From: Nocardioides sp. ChNu-153 | GTDB taxonomy: Bacteria > Actinomycetota > Actinomycetes > Propionibacteriales > Nocardioidaceae | DNA length: 64,000 bases | Reading direction: 5' to 3' | Assembly: GCF_030466625.1 (NCBI RefSeq) | Contig: NZ_JADEVT010000003.1 | Location: 124,001 to 188,000 of the forward strand | Part shown: positions 16,441 to 25,258 of the stretch, piece by piece | How positions within the stretch are numbered: position 1 is the stretch's first letter | Layout: every line of letters begins with the position of its first letter | Position numbers and translations under genes: made by a program | The notes under the pieces: generated by a model | The model's input: only the letters and a program-made list of their open reading frames with translations | Databases searched by the model: none | Told to the model about the DNA's origin: nothing

Positions 16441-18384
16441 TCAGACGAGCAGCTCCCGCACCAGGCGGTGCAGGATGTCGAAGCCGTTCTGGGTGAGGAT
16501 CGACTCGGCGTGGAACTGGATGCCGCGGTAGTGCGGCCCCGCCAGGGCGTGCACGTCGCCGGTCGCGGGGTCGGCCTCGACGCGTACGCCGCCGCTCACC
16601 GCCGCGCGGCCGTCCGCGCCGACCTCGTCGGTCGGGACGCGACCGACGAAGGTGTTGTAGAAGCCGACGCGCTCGGTGCGCCCGTCCATCCGCACGGGCG
16701 ACTGCGTGCCCTGGAACACGATGTCCTTGAACGCCAGCGGCAGCCCGAGGTGGTGGCACAGCGCCTGGTGGCCCAGGCACACGGCGAGGAAGGGCCGCTC
16801 GGTCGCCATCAGCTCGGCCACGGCGGCGCGCAGGTGCGCCATCTTCGGGTCGTCGCCGTCGCGGGGGTCCCCCGGCCCGGGGCCGACCACGACGAGGTCG
16901 AACCCGTCGAGCGCGCCCGGCGCGTAGGCCTCGTGCCGAACGACCTCGCTCGTCATGCCGAGCACGGCGAAGACGTGGCGGAGCATGTTCACGAAGTCGT
17001 CCTCGCCGTCGAGGATGACGACGCTGCGCCCGGCCAGGTCCGCGTCGGCGTCCTCGCCGGCCTGGTCGGTCAACCAGAACGAGGAGAGCCGGCGGTTGCG
17101 GGCGTTGAGCGCGAGCAGCACGTCCTCGTCGGCGACGAGCTCGTGCACGTCGACGCCGCTGGCCGGGGCGGCGGGCACCAGGCCGAAGGCGCTGAGGATG
17201 CCACCCGCCTTGGCGTGCGTCTCCGCGACCTCGTACGCCGCGTCCGAGTCCCGCACGAGGGTCGCGCCCGCGGTGACGGTGAGGTTGCCGGCGACGTCGA
17301 CGTCCGCCGTACGGATGACGATGGGGCTGTCGAGCACGGGCTCGCCCTGCTCGTCGCGGCCGAGGACCGCGAGCGCCGCGCCGTAGTAGCCGCGGCCGCC
17401 GGGCTCGTGGGCCTTGATGAGGCGGCAGGCGTTCTCGACGGGGCTGCCGGTGACGGTGGCGGCGTACATCGTGTCGCGCAGCACCTCGCGGACGTCGCGG
17501 TCGGTGCGGCCGGCGAGGAGGTACTCGGTGTGCACGAGGTGCGACATCGGCTTGAGGAACGGGCCGAGCACCTGGCCGCCCTCGTGGCAGATGTCGCACA
17601 TCATCTTCAGCTCCTCGTCCACGACCATGAAGAGCTCGTAGACCTCCTTCTCGTCGGCGAGGAAGTCGAGCAGCCGGGGCTTGAGCTCGGCGGCCGCCGC
17701 CTCGCCGCGCGGGAGGCGGAAGGTGCCGGAGATGGGGTTCATGCGCACGTCGCCGCCGTGCACGCTGACGTGACGCTCGGGGCTGGCGCCGACGAGGTAG
17801 CGGTCGCCGGTGAAGAAGCAGAACGTCCAGTAGGCGCCGCGCTCGCGCTCGAGGAGGCGGCGGTAGACCGTCAGCGCCTTCTCGGCGCTCCAGTCGGCGA
17901 CGACCGCGCGGTACTGCCGGCCGATCACGAGGTTCGCGCCCTCGCCCTGCCCGATCTCCTCGGTGATGACCTGGTCGACGACCTTCGCGTAGGCGTCGTC
18001 GTCGATCTCGAAACCCCCGCGGTCGGTGAACTCGACCTCGCCGACCGGCAGCGCGGCGACCACCTCGGCCACGGAGAACTCGAACTCGTCCTCGACGTCG
18101 ACGACCACGAGCGGCGTGCCGTCGTCGTGCGCCTCGAAGCCGCGCTCGGCGACCTGGCGGAACGGCACGGCCACGAGGCGGTCGCACGTGCGGCCCGGCG
18201 CGGGCACGCCCGTCTCGAGGGGGATGTCGAGGATCGACTCGGCGACCCAGCGCCGCCCGCCCACGAACCCGACCGTGTCACGGTCGCCCGCCCGCGTCGA
18301 GCGCCGGATGATCGCCCACGCCTCGTGCCCCTGGAGCGCGGCGAGGGCGTCCTCGACGGTCAGGGCGGCGGGGGGCGTGGTCAT
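16441..18384 (-). CDS. Fused anthranilate synthase-type enzyme (PhzE-like, chorismate-binding plus GATase domains)
   Basis: A 647-residue two-domain protein. The N-terminal chorismate-binding domain (about 1-420) has GASPERHVSVHGGD, MNPISGTFRLPRG, DEELKMMCDIC, HLVHTEYLLAGRTDRD and a terminal AGATLVRDSD motif. The C-terminal class I amidotransferase (about 430-640) has GPGPGDPRDG, nucleophile Cys in AVCLGHQALCH and His/Glu in IQFHAES. NPISGTFR and the domain order are typical of PhzE (2-amino-2-deoxyisochorismate synthase) and of one-chain anthranilate synthases. No other phz or trp gene is present, so the product (anthranilate or ADIC) is open. ATG 18384 is preceded by TAGGCT at 8 bases. First gene of an operon with pabA and pabB. 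Confidence 0.82.
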   Translation of the reverse strand: MTTPPAALTVEDALAALQGHEAWAIIRRSTRAGDRDTVGFVGGRRWVAESILDIPLETGVPAPGRTCDRLVAVPFRQVAERGFEAHDDGTPLVVVDVEDEFEFSVAEVVAALPVGEVEFTDRGGFEIDDDAYAKVVDQVITEEIGQGEGANLVIGRQYRAVVADWSAEKALTVYRRLLERERGAYWTFCFFTGDRYLVGASPERHVSVHGGDVRMNPISGTFRLPRGEAAAAELKPRLLDFLADEKEVYELFMVVDEELKMMCDICHEGGQVLGPFLKPMSHLVHTEYLLAGRTDRDVREVLRDTMYAATVTGSPVENACRLIKAHEPGGRGYYGAALAVLGRDEQGEPVLDSPIVIRTADVDVAGNLTVTAGATLVRDSDAAYEVAETHAKAGGILSAFGLVPAAPASGVDVHELVADEDVLLALNARNRRLSSFWLTDQAGEDADADLAGRSVVILDGEDDFVNMLRHVFAVLGMTSEVVRHEAYAPGALDGFDLVVVGPGPGDPRDGDDPKMAHLRAAVAELMATERPFLAVCLGHQALCHHLGLPLAFKDIVFQGTQSPVRMDGRTERVGFYNTFVGRVPTDEVGADGRAAVSGGVRVEADPATGDVHALAGPHYRGIQFHAESILTQNGFDILHRLVRELLV

Positions 18385-18447
18385 GGCAGGTGAGCCTACT
18401 TTCCCCGTACGGCGCGCCTCGCCGCCGTCCCAGGCCCGGGGACCGGA

Positions 18448-18487
18448 GGTGGTCTCGAGGGCCGCTGGCGCGGCCACCTCGACCACC
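18448..18487. repeat. REP-like hairpin, divergent copy
   Basis: GGTGGTCTCGAGG ... CCACCTCGACCACC forms a nearly perfect 40-bp inverted repeat with inner arms GCCGC/GCGGC. The outer ends match those of the other GGTGGTTGAGG elements in this window. It lies 3' of the glycosyltransferase gene. Confidence 0.65.
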
Positions 18488-18504
18488 GCGCCGCATCGAC
18501 CTCC

Positions 18505-18546
18505 GGTGGTTGAGGTGGGTTGCTCTGGCAACCCCTCGAAACCACG
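18505..18546. repeat. REP-like hairpin element (GGTGGTTGAGG type)
   Basis: A 42-bp element beginning GGTGGTTGAGGTGGGTTG and ending CAACCCCTCGAAACCACG, with loop CTCTGG. It is an imperfect palindrome, nearly identical to the copies at 36057-36192, and sits just after the stop of the glycosyltransferase gene. Confidence 0.75.
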
Positions 18547-18558
18547 CCCGGCGACCGC

Positions 18559-19707
18559 TCAGCGGCCCGCGTGCGCCCAGCGGGCGAGGTGCTCGACGAG
18601 CACGGCGCGGTCGCGGTCCCAGTTGTGGTGGGCGGCGACGTACGCGTGGCCGCGCTCCGCCATCGCCCGGGCGCGCTCGCGGTCGTCGGCCAGGGCCAGC
18701 ACCGCGTCGGTGGGGGCCGCGCCGAAGGGCACGACGACGCCGCCGCCGGAGGCCGCGAGGAACGCCTCGACCTCGGGCAGCGGGGTCGCGACGACGGGCA
18801 CGCCGTGCGCCAGGTACTCCATGTTCTTCGTCGGCAGCGACACCCGGTGGTTGGCCTCGTCGTGCAGCAGCGCCAGCCCGGCGACCGCTCCCTGCACGAG
18901 CGGCAGCGCCCGGTCGTTCGGCACGAACCCGTGCCACACCAGCGTGCCCGCGTCGTGCGCGGCCTGCAGCGCGGCGCCGACGGTGCCGTGCGCCGTACCC
19001 ACGACCTCGACGCGCACGTCGTCGCGCCCGCGGTCGGCCAGCTCGCGCGCCAGCGCGACGATCTCGTCGGCGCCGCGGTCGCGGGTCAGCGAGCCGAGGT
19101 AGACGACCCGCGCGGGGCCGTCGGCGTCGGGGCCGGGCACGGTGGCGGGCACGGACGTGGAGTTCGGTACGACGGGGTGGTCGCCGCGGAACAGCCGGCG
19201 GTAGCCGTGCTCGGCGAGCAGCAGGTGGTGGCGCCGCTCGGCGCGGCCCAGCAGGAACCGCAGGAAGCCGGCCAGCGGCACGCGCAGCCAGGTCGGGATC
19301 CAGGTGCGGATCTCGACGGTCGCGGGCACGTCCTCGTGCACGTCCCACACCACGGGTGTGCGCCCGGCGGCGCCCGCGACGAGCAGCAGCTCGGGGTCGT
19401 GGAGCAGCACGAGGTCGTGCTCGGGCGCCAGCGCCCGGATCTTGCGCCGGGCGTCGAGCAGCGCGCCGAGGCGGCGGCGGCCGTAGGAGCGGCGCACGTC
19501 GACCACCGTCACCCCCGGGCGAGCCGGCACGGCGAAGCCGGAGAACGGCGCCAGGTAGGTGACCTCGAACCCCGCGTCGAGCAGCGCGCCCATCTCGCGG
19601 TGCGCGATCCGCGCGTCGCCGGGGTGGTGCACGACCGTCGCGACCAGCACGCGCAGGCCCGCGCCGGGTCGCTCCCCGCCGGTCACCGCACCGCTCACCG
19701 GGCTCAC
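18559..19707 (-). CDS. GT-B fold glycosyltransferase (family 4-like)
   Basis: A 382-residue glycosyltransferase. The N-terminal acceptor half has VLVATVVHHPGDARIAHREM, VVWDVHEDVPA and VPNSTSVPA; the donor half has VVYLGSLTRDRGADEIV and the EX7E-type region NMEYLAHGVPVVATPLPEVEAF. These fit the GT4 group that transfers sugars from nucleotide donors to cell-wall polymers or small molecules. The acceptor is unknown. GTG 19707 overlaps the HelD-like stop by 4 bp, so the two are one transcription unit; REP-like hairpins follow its stop. Confidence 0.82.
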   Translation of the reverse strand: MSPVSGAVTGGERPGAGLRVLVATVVHHPGDARIAHREMGALLDAGFEVTYLAPFSGFAVPARPGVTVVDVRRSYGRRRLGALLDARRKIRALAPEHDLVLLHDPELLLVAGAAGRTPVVWDVHEDVPATVEIRTWIPTWLRVPLAGFLRFLLGRAERRHHLLLAEHGYRRLFRGDHPVVPNSTSVPATVPGPDADGPARVVYLGSLTRDRGADEIVALARELADRGRDDVRVEVVGTAHGTVGAALQAAHDAGTLVWHGFVPNDRALPLVQGAVAGLALLHDEANHRVSLPTKNMEYLAHGVPVVATPLPEVEAFLAASGGGVVVPFGAAPTDAVLALADDRERARAMAERGHAYVAAHHNWDRDRAVLVEHLARWAHAGR

Positions 19708-21971
19708 CCGACCGTCGACAGCAGCTGGGTGGCGCGGGTGAGCACGACGTACAGCGTCGCGCGCCCCGTCTGCGACTCGTCCTCGATCTCCTGCGGGCGC
19801 ACCACCACGATGCCGTCGAACTCGAGGCCCTTGGTGTCGAGGCCGGTGAGCACGACGACGCGGTCGGTGCCGCTCGGCGCGCTCGCCGAGTCGACCGACG
19901 CGGCGGCCGACGGCGCGTCCTGCGCCAGCTCGGGCCACGAGGCGAGCCACGCGTTGACCTCGGAGCGGCGGGCGACGGGCACGACGACGCCGACGGTGCC
20001 GGCCACCTCGCCCGCGATCCGGGCGACCTCGGCGCGCACGGCGGCCTCGAGGTCGGCGTCGGCGACCGGGCCGGTCTCGACCGGCGCCGTGCCGGTACGG
20101 CGGACCGCGTCCGGCAGGTCGGCGTCGAGGCCGACGCGCGCGGCGTAGGCGGCGGCGTACGCGTAGATCTCGGCCGAGTTGCGGTAGTTCGTCGACAGGT
20201 GGAAGGAGTGCTCGACCTTGCCCTCGAGCGCCTCGGCGCGCGCGGCGGCGGCCTCGGCGGGCACGGGCCACGACGACTGCGCCGGGTCGCCGACGATCGT
20301 CCACGACGCGGTGCGGCCGCGGCGGCCGACCATGCGCCACTGCATCGGCGTCAGGTCCTGCGCCTCGTCGACGAGCACGTGGGCGTAGGGGTCGTCCTCG
20401 ATGCGGTGCGTCGGCGGGGTCCAGGCGCGGCCCGACGGGGCGTACTCCCGGTCCGACGCCGTCGTCAGCTCCTGCAGGTCGACGCCGCCCTCCGCGGCGC
20501 CGAGAACGTCGTCGAGCGAGGTGTCCGACTCGGTCGCGGCCGGCACGTCGCCCAGCGCGTAGCGCAGCTCGTCGACGAGCGGCACGTCCTCGATGCTGAG
20601 CCCGGCGCCCGTGCGCGGGTCGACGGGGCCGGTGCCCCACGACTTCACGAGGAGGCGCTGCTCCTCGGGCTCGAGGAGGCCGTCGGCGACCCGGGCGAGC
20701 AGCTCGGGGTCGCGCAGCCACGTGAACACCTCGACGGCCGACAGCGGCGGCCACCACGCGGTCGCGAACTCGACGAACGCGGCGTTGTCGAGCATGTCCT
20801 CGTCGAAGAACTCGCGGCCCAGGTCGCGCCCGCGCTCCGAGCGCACCTGGCGCCACATCGCGTCGAGCAGCGCCCGCGGCACGCGCGGCAGCTGCCGGTT
20901 GCGCAGACCCTGGCTCATCAGCTGGCGGCGGATCCGGCCCAGCACCCCGCGGTCGAGCACGATGCGGTTGTCGCGCCAGAAGACGGAGAACTCGGTCGGC
21001 GAGCCGGGCGCCTGCTGGCGGGCGACGCGGCGCACCACCTCGGCCATGCGGGCGGAGCCCTTGACGTCGGCGACCCGCGGCTCGTCGTGGCGGCTCGCGC
21101 GCACGCCGTCGACGACCTCGCCCAGCGAGCGCAGCGCCACCGCGGTCTCGCCGAGGCTCGGCAGGACCCGCTCGATGTAGCGCATGAACACGCCGCTGGG
21201 ACCGATGACGAGCACGCCGCCGGTCTCGAAGCGCCGGCGGTCGTTGTAGAGCAGGTACGCCGCGCGGTGCAGCGCCACGACCGTCTTGCCCGTGCCGGGG
21301 CCACCGGAGATCGAGACCACGCCCTTCGAGGGCGCGCGGATCGCCTCGTCCTGCTCGGCCTGGATCGTGGCGACGATGGAGTGCATGGACCGGTCGCGGG
21401 CGCGGGACAGCTGGGCCATGAGCGCGCCCTCGCCGATGATCGGCAGGCTGCGCCCGGCGGCCTCCGCCTCGGCCTGGCCCTCGGCGTCGAGCAGCTCGTC
21501 CTCGACGCCGAGCACGGTGCTGCCGGTGCTGCGCAGCACGCGGCGCCGCACGACGCCCTGGGGCGTGGCGGCCGTGGCCTGGTAGAACACCGCCGCCGCG
21601 GGCGCGCGCCAGTCGATGAGCAGCATGTCGTGCTGCTCGTCGCGCAGCCCGATCCGGCCGACGTAGCGGGGCTCGGGGTCGCGGTCCTGGGTGAGGTCGA
21701 GGCGGCCGAACACGAGGCCCTCGTGGGCGGCGTCGAGCTGCGCCATGCGCTTCGCGGCCTGGAAGACCATGGCGTCGCGCTCGACGAGCCCGCCCTCGTG
21801 GCCGAGCTTGCCGCGGGCGTGGCCCTCCGCCGCGAGGCGCTGGGCGCGCTGGGTGGAGTGCACCAGCTGGGCCTGCACGTGGTCGACGAACGCCTGCTCC
21901 GTCGCCACCTCGCGGGCGGCGAGGTCCTCGCTCTGCTGCGCGCCGTCCTCCGGCGCCTGGTCCTGCGTCAC
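19704..21971 (-). CDS. helD: HelD-like RNA polymerase-recycling ATPase (UvrD-like superfamily 1)
   Basis: A 755-residue SF1 ATPase. The N-terminal coiled region (about 1-90) should reach into RNA polymerase. Walker A GGPGTGKT is at about 223-230, Walker B/DEAQD in VLVDEAQDLTPMQW, motif III GDPAQSSW, and the C-terminal LTGLDTKGLEFDGIVVV and VVLTRATQ. Insert spacing and the N-terminal arm resemble actinobacterial HelD (about 740 aa), which removes stalled RNA polymerase from DNA; the related HelR confers rifamycin tolerance. GTG 21971 is preceded by GGAAGG. TAAGGT near 22062 on the minus strand is a plausible -10 box. Confidence 0.83.
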   Translation of the reverse strand: MTQDQAPEDGAQQSEDLAAREVATEQAFVDHVQAQLVHSTQRAQRLAAEGHARGKLGHEGGLVERDAMVFQAAKRMAQLDAAHEGLVFGRLDLTQDRDPEPRYVGRIGLRDEQHDMLLIDWRAPAAAVFYQATAATPQGVVRRRVLRSTGSTVLGVEDELLDAEGQAEAEAAGRSLPIIGEGALMAQLSRARDRSMHSIVATIQAEQDEAIRAPSKGVVSISGGPGTGKTVVALHRAAYLLYNDRRRFETGGVLVIGPSGVFMRYIERVLPSLGETAVALRSLGEVVDGVRASRHDEPRVADVKGSARMAEVVRRVARQQAPGSPTEFSVFWRDNRIVLDRGVLGRIRRQLMSQGLRNRQLPRVPRALLDAMWRQVRSERGRDLGREFFDEDMLDNAAFVEFATAWWPPLSAVEVFTWLRDPELLARVADGLLEPEEQRLLVKSWGTGPVDPRTGAGLSIEDVPLVDELRYALGDVPAATESDTSLDDVLGAAEGGVDLQELTTASDREYAPSGRAWTPPTHRIEDDPYAHVLVDEAQDLTPMQWRMVGRRGRTASWTIVGDPAQSSWPVPAEAAAARAEALEGKVEHSFHLSTNYRNSAEIYAYAAAYAARVGLDADLPDAVRRTGTAPVETGPVADADLEAAVRAEVARIAGEVAGTVGVVVPVARRSEVNAWLASWPELAQDAPSAAASVDSASAPSGTDRVVVLTGLDTKGLEFDGIVVVRPQEIEDESQTGRATLYVVLTRATQLLSTVG

Positions 21972-22107
21972 TTCTGCACCTTCCGCACCCTCCGACGGGC
22001 CCCGGCGCGGGACCCTGCGTCCGTCGTACCCACACCGACGGGACAAGCAGGAAACCTTACCTGCGGGACGTGACCGCCGTGATATCCCGCGACGACCCGT
22101 GGACCCG

Positions 22108-22113
22108 CACAAT
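22108..22113 (+). promoter_or_regulatory. Putative leaderless -10 element of the transglutaminase gene
   Basis: CACAAT is followed by six bases and GTG 22120, with no Shine-Dalgarno sequence. Confidence 0.45.
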
Positions 22114-22119
22114 GGGCCC

Positions 22120-22941
22120 GTGAAGCGCGACATGGGCTGCCGCCTCGAGATCGACGTGCTCGACCCCACCGACCTGGAGCTGCAGGTCGCCGTCAGCGGC
22201 CGGTACGACGAGGGCCAGGTGACGGAGAACCTCAGCTGCACCCTCGACGGGCGCCCCGTGGAGGTCCGTGAGATCCGCGACCCCTCCGGCGCCCGCATCC
22301 ACCAGCTCGACCCCGGGCGGGGCCGGCTCGTCGTGACCTACGAGGCGACCGTGCGGGGACGCGCGCAGCAGGTCGCGGGCACGGCGTACGAGCGCTCCCT
22401 CTACCTGCGGCCCAGCCGCTACGCGGAGGCCGACAAGTTCTTCGGCTTCGCGGCGACCGAGTTCGCCGAGGTGCTCGAGGAGCACGGCGACGCCCCGCAG
22501 GTGCTGCTGCCGCGCGTGGCCGCGTGGGTCGGGGCACGCCTCGACTACGTGCCCGGCGCGAGCAAGCCGACCGACGGCGCGACCGACACGCTGCTCGAGG
22601 GCGCGGGCGTGTGCCGCGACTACAGCCACCTGACCGTCGCGCTGCTGCGCGCGCTCGGCGTGCCGGCCCGGCTGGCGGCGGTCTACGCGCCGGGCTGCGA
22701 CCCGATGGACTTCCACGCCGTGGCCGAGGCGCTCGTCGGGGACACGTGGTTCGTCGCCGACGCCACCTGCCTGGCGCCGCGCTCCTCGCTGGTGCGCATC
22801 GCCACGGGCCGCGACGCCTCCGACACGGCGTTCTGCGACAACCACGGCGGCCAGATCGAGCTGCTGTCCTCGCAGGTCTTCGCGATCGTCGACGGCACGC
22901 TGCCCGGCGACGACCTCGACGAGCTGGTCGCGATCACCTGA
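22120..22941 (+). CDS. Transglutaminase-like cysteine protease-fold protein
   Basis: A 273-residue cytoplasmic protein with the transglutaminase-like triad: Cys165 in GAGVCRDYSH, His199 in DPMDFHAVAEA and Asp214 in FVADATCLAP. An N-terminal beta domain (about 1-95) precedes the catalytic domain, as in the COG1305 group often linked to ATP-grasp/alpha-E proteins. Substrate and reaction (peptidase or amide transfer) are unknown. There is no signal peptide. I start at GTG 22120 because of the -10-like CACAAT; an ATG four codons later (VKRDM) is less likely. Divergent from the HelD-like gene. Confidence 0.82.
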   Translation: MKRDMGCRLEIDVLDPTDLELQVAVSGRYDEGQVTENLSCTLDGRPVEVREIRDPSGARIHQLDPGRGRLVVTYEATVRGRAQQVAGTAYERSLYLRPSRYAEADKFFGFAATEFAEVLEEHGDAPQVLLPRVAAWVGARLDYVPGASKPTDGATDTLLEGAGVCRDYSHLTVALLRALGVPARLAAVYAPGCDPMDFHAVAEALVGDTWFVADATCLAPRSSLVRIATGRDASDTAFCDNHGGQIELLSSQVFAIVDGTLPGDDLDELVAIT

Positions 22942-22968
22942 GCGGGGCCCGCGGGTACGGCGTACCGC

Positions 22969-23730
22969 TCACCGCCCCCGCGACAGGAACGCCGTCATCG
23001 CCTCGCGGGCGGCGTCGGAGCGGAACAGCCGCGCGCTGAGCTCGACGAGGCGCTCGCCGTCGGCGTCGATGCGGGCCAGCAGGTCGCGGTTGAGCAGCGC
23101 CTTCGTCTCGGCCAGGCCCTGCGGCGCCCCGCTCGCGAGCGCGGCCACCACCCGGTCGACCTCGGCGTCGAGCTCGACGGGCTCGACGGCGGTGGTCACG
23201 AGCCCGTACGCCGCGGCGCGGGCGCCGTCGAACACCTCGCCGCCCAGCGCCACGAGGCTCGCGGCCCGGGACGTCAGCCGGGGCAGCACGGTCAGCGAGA
23301 TCACGGCCGGGGTCACGCCGAGCTTGACCTCGGTGAGCGCGAACGTCGCGGCGGTGCTGGCCACCACCACGTCGGCGGCCGCCACGATGCCGATGCCGCC
23401 GGCGCGCACGGGGCCGGGCAGTGCCACGACGACCGGCTTCGGGTGCGCCACGATCCGGCGCTGCAGCTCGACGACCGCGCGGGCGCCCTCCTCCATCGGC
23501 GCCGTGGCCGCCTCCGACAGGTCGGCGCCGGAGCAGAAGACCCGGTGCGCGGTGCGGAGCACGACGACCTTGACCTCCGGGTCGTCGGCCGTCGCCGCGA
23601 GGTGACCGAGCAGCTCGGTGACCAGCTGGCGCGACAGTGCGTTGCGGTTGTGGGGCGAGTCGAGGGTGATCGTGGCGACCCGGCCGTCGGCGGTGTCGGC
23701 GTGGGCGAGGTGGACGAGCTCGTCGGTCAT
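22969..23730 (-). CDS. Enoyl-CoA hydratase/isomerase family protein
   Basis: A 253-residue crotonase-fold protein. RVFCSGADLSEAA is the CoA-binding oxyanion segment, and AGGIGIVAAADVVVASTAATF with LTEVKLGVTP is the second half of the active site. The Glu of TEVKLG occupies the position of one hydratase glutamate, whereas the first catalytic Glu position is occupied by PVRAGGIG, so an isomerase or hydratase role cannot be told apart. ATG 23730 is chosen (AGGA eight bases upstream); an upstream ATG at 23739 is too far from it. Lies 39 bp downstream of the flavin monooxygenase gene. Confidence 0.83.
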   Translation of the reverse strand: MTDELVHLAHADTADGRVATITLDSPHNRNALSRQLVTELLGHLAATADDPEVKVVVLRTAHRVFCSGADLSEAATAPMEEGARAVVELQRRIVAHPKPVVVALPGPVRAGGIGIVAAADVVVASTAATFALTEVKLGVTPAVISLTVLPRLTSRAASLVALGGEVFDGARAAAYGLVTTAVEPVELDAEVDRVVAALASGAPQGLAETKALLNRDLLARIDADGERLVELSARLFRSDAAREAMTAFLSRGR

Positions 23731-23769
23731 GGCGGGCATCCTGCCGTCTCGGGTGCCCGCCGTCGCCCC

Positions 23770-25107
23770 TCAGCGCAGGACCGGCTCCGGTGTGGCGGAC
23801 AGGCCGAGGTGGTCGCGCAGCGTGCGGCCCGTGTACTCCTCCCGGAACAGGCCGCGGCGACGCAGCTCGGGCACGACCTGGTCGACGAAGTCGTCGAAGG
23901 TGCCGGGCGACTGGGCCGCGGAGAGGATGTACCCGTCGGCCTCGCCCCCGGTGAAGCCCTCCTCGATCTGGTCGGCGACGTCGGAGGCCGTACCGACGAA
24001 CTGCGGGAGCAGCACACCCTGGGCGTAGAGCCGACCGATGTCGCGCAACGTCAGGTCGTCGCGCTCGCCGAGCCGTCGCGCGACGTCGAAGAGACCCTGG
24101 GTGCCCGCGACCTGCACGTCCTCCACGGGCGCGTCCAGGTCGTACGTCGAGAAGTCGTGGTCGGTGTGCACCGAGAGCGTCAGCAGTCCCGAGATCGGGT
24201 CGGCGAGCTCGTTGTGGAACGCCTGCTTCTCGCGGGCGATCGACGCCGTCTCCGCGACGAACGGGATGAAGGACGGGAAGACCTTCACGGTGTCCGGGTC
24301 CCGGCCGGCGTCGCTGGCACGGCTCTTCAGGTCGTCGTAGTACGCCCGGCGGCCCTCGGGGGTCGGATCGATCTCGAAGACGGCGTCGGCCCAGCGGGCC
24401 GCGAAGTCCTTGCCCTTCCCCGAGGCGCCGGCCTGGATGAGCACCGGCCGGGTCTGGGGGGAACGGGGGGTCGGCAGCGGGCCGCGCGTCTTGAAGAAGA
24501 GACCGTCGTGGTCGACGGCGTGCACCTTCGCGGGCTCGGCGAAGACCCCGGCGGCCTTGTCCTGCACGAGCGCGTCGGGCTCCCAGCTCTCCCACAGCGC
24601 CACGGCCGCCTCCACGAACTCCTGCGCGCGGTCGTAGCGCAGGTCGTGGTCCAGGGCGTTCTCCAGGCCGAAGTTGCGGGCCTCTGCCGTGCTCAACGAC
24701 GTGACGATGTTCCAGGCGACGCGGCCGCGGCTGAGGTGGTCCAGCGAGGCGAACACGCGCGCCACCTCGAACGGGTGGAAGTACGTCGTGCTCTTGGTGA
24801 CCGCGACCCCGAGGTGACGCGTGACGGCGGCGATGCTCGTCGCCACCAGCGTGGGATCCAGGGTCGCGCTGGCCTGGGTGCCGCGGCGCAGCGCCTCGTC
24901 CTGGTCGCCGCCGTAGTTCGTCGGCACCGCGAGCAGGTCGGCGAAGAAGACGAAGTCGAACGTGCCGCGCTCCAGGGTGCGGCCGACGCGGTGGTAGTAC
25001 TCCGCGTCGAGGAACCCGGGGTCGGAGCCGGGGTGCCGCCAGGCGGCGTGGGAGTGGGTGACGTGGGACGCGATCTGGAAACCGCCGAGGTGCAGCTGTC
25101 GGGTCAC
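23770..25107 (-). CDS. NtaA/DszA-family FMNH2-dependent (luciferase-like) monooxygenase
   Basis: A 445-residue bacterial-luciferase-like monooxygenase. Features of the NtaA/SnaA/DszA group include the N-terminal WRHPGSDPGFLDAEYY, FFADLLAVPTNYGG, AWNIVTSLSTAEARNFG and RPVLIQAGASGKGKDFAARWADAVFE. These enzymes use FMNH2 from a separate reductase to oxidise small substrates such as nitrilotriacetate, EDTA, sulfones or alkanesulfonates; the substrate here is unknown and no reductase gene is adjacent. GTG 25107 follows GAGGAGGT. An inverted repeat overlaps the predicted -10 TAGTGT. Confidence 0.83.
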   Translation of the reverse strand: MTRQLHLGGFQIASHVTHSHAAWRHPGSDPGFLDAEYYHRVGRTLERGTFDFVFFADLLAVPTNYGGDQDEALRRGTQASATLDPTLVATSIAAVTRHLGVAVTKSTTYFHPFEVARVFASLDHLSRGRVAWNIVTSLSTAEARNFGLENALDHDLRYDRAQEFVEAAVALWESWEPDALVQDKAAGVFAEPAKVHAVDHDGLFFKTRGPLPTPRSPQTRPVLIQAGASGKGKDFAARWADAVFEIDPTPEGRRAYYDDLKSRASDAGRDPDTVKVFPSFIPFVAETASIAREKQAFHNELADPISGLLTLSVHTDHDFSTYDLDAPVEDVQVAGTQGLFDVARRLGERDDLTLRDIGRLYAQGVLLPQFVGTASDVADQIEEGFTGGEADGYILSAAQSPGTFDDFVDQVVPELRRRGLFREEYTGRTLRDHLGLSATPEPVLR

Positions 25108-25141
25108 GGGGACCTCCTCGTGGGGGATTAAGTCGATCGAG

Positions 25142-25186
25142 ACACTACGGTTTGGACCGACCGCGGCCCCCGACGTCCCGAACCGT
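25142..25186 (-). promoter_or_regulatory. Promoter region of the monooxygenase gene with inverted repeat
   Basis: On the minus strand TAGTGT (25147-25142) is a plausible -10 box. ACGGTTTGG (25147-25155) and CCGAACCGT (25178-25186) are 9-bp arms of an inverted repeat, 8 of 9 matching, one of which touches the -10 box. This is a candidate operator; no regulator gene is adjacent. Confidence 0.4.
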
Positions 25187-25200
25187 GGACCGCGCCCAGG

Positions 25201-25258
25201 CGGCGGGGCTCAGGCCACCAGCGCCGCGGCGGCGGGGCTCAGGCCACCAGCGCCGCGG
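25201..25258. repeat. 29-bp tandem duplication over the 3' end of the AEC transporter gene
   Basis: Two perfect 29-bp units begin at 25201 and 25230 (CGGCGGGGCTCAGGCCACCA at the start of each). The second contains the stop codon and last codons of the AEC gene; the first is a downstream copy carrying a duplicate stop. Confidence 0.85.

Noticed and set aside
14426..18384. Phenazine biosynthesis cluster
   Set aside because: Only a PhzE-like gene is present; phzA/B, phzD, phzF and phzG are absent from the window.
21971..22120. Rifamycin-associated element upstream of the HelD-like gene
   Set aside because: I looked for the RAE-type inverted repeat (GGGGCTTGC ... GCAAGCCCC) and did not find it; a HelR-type rifampicin response is therefore unsupported.
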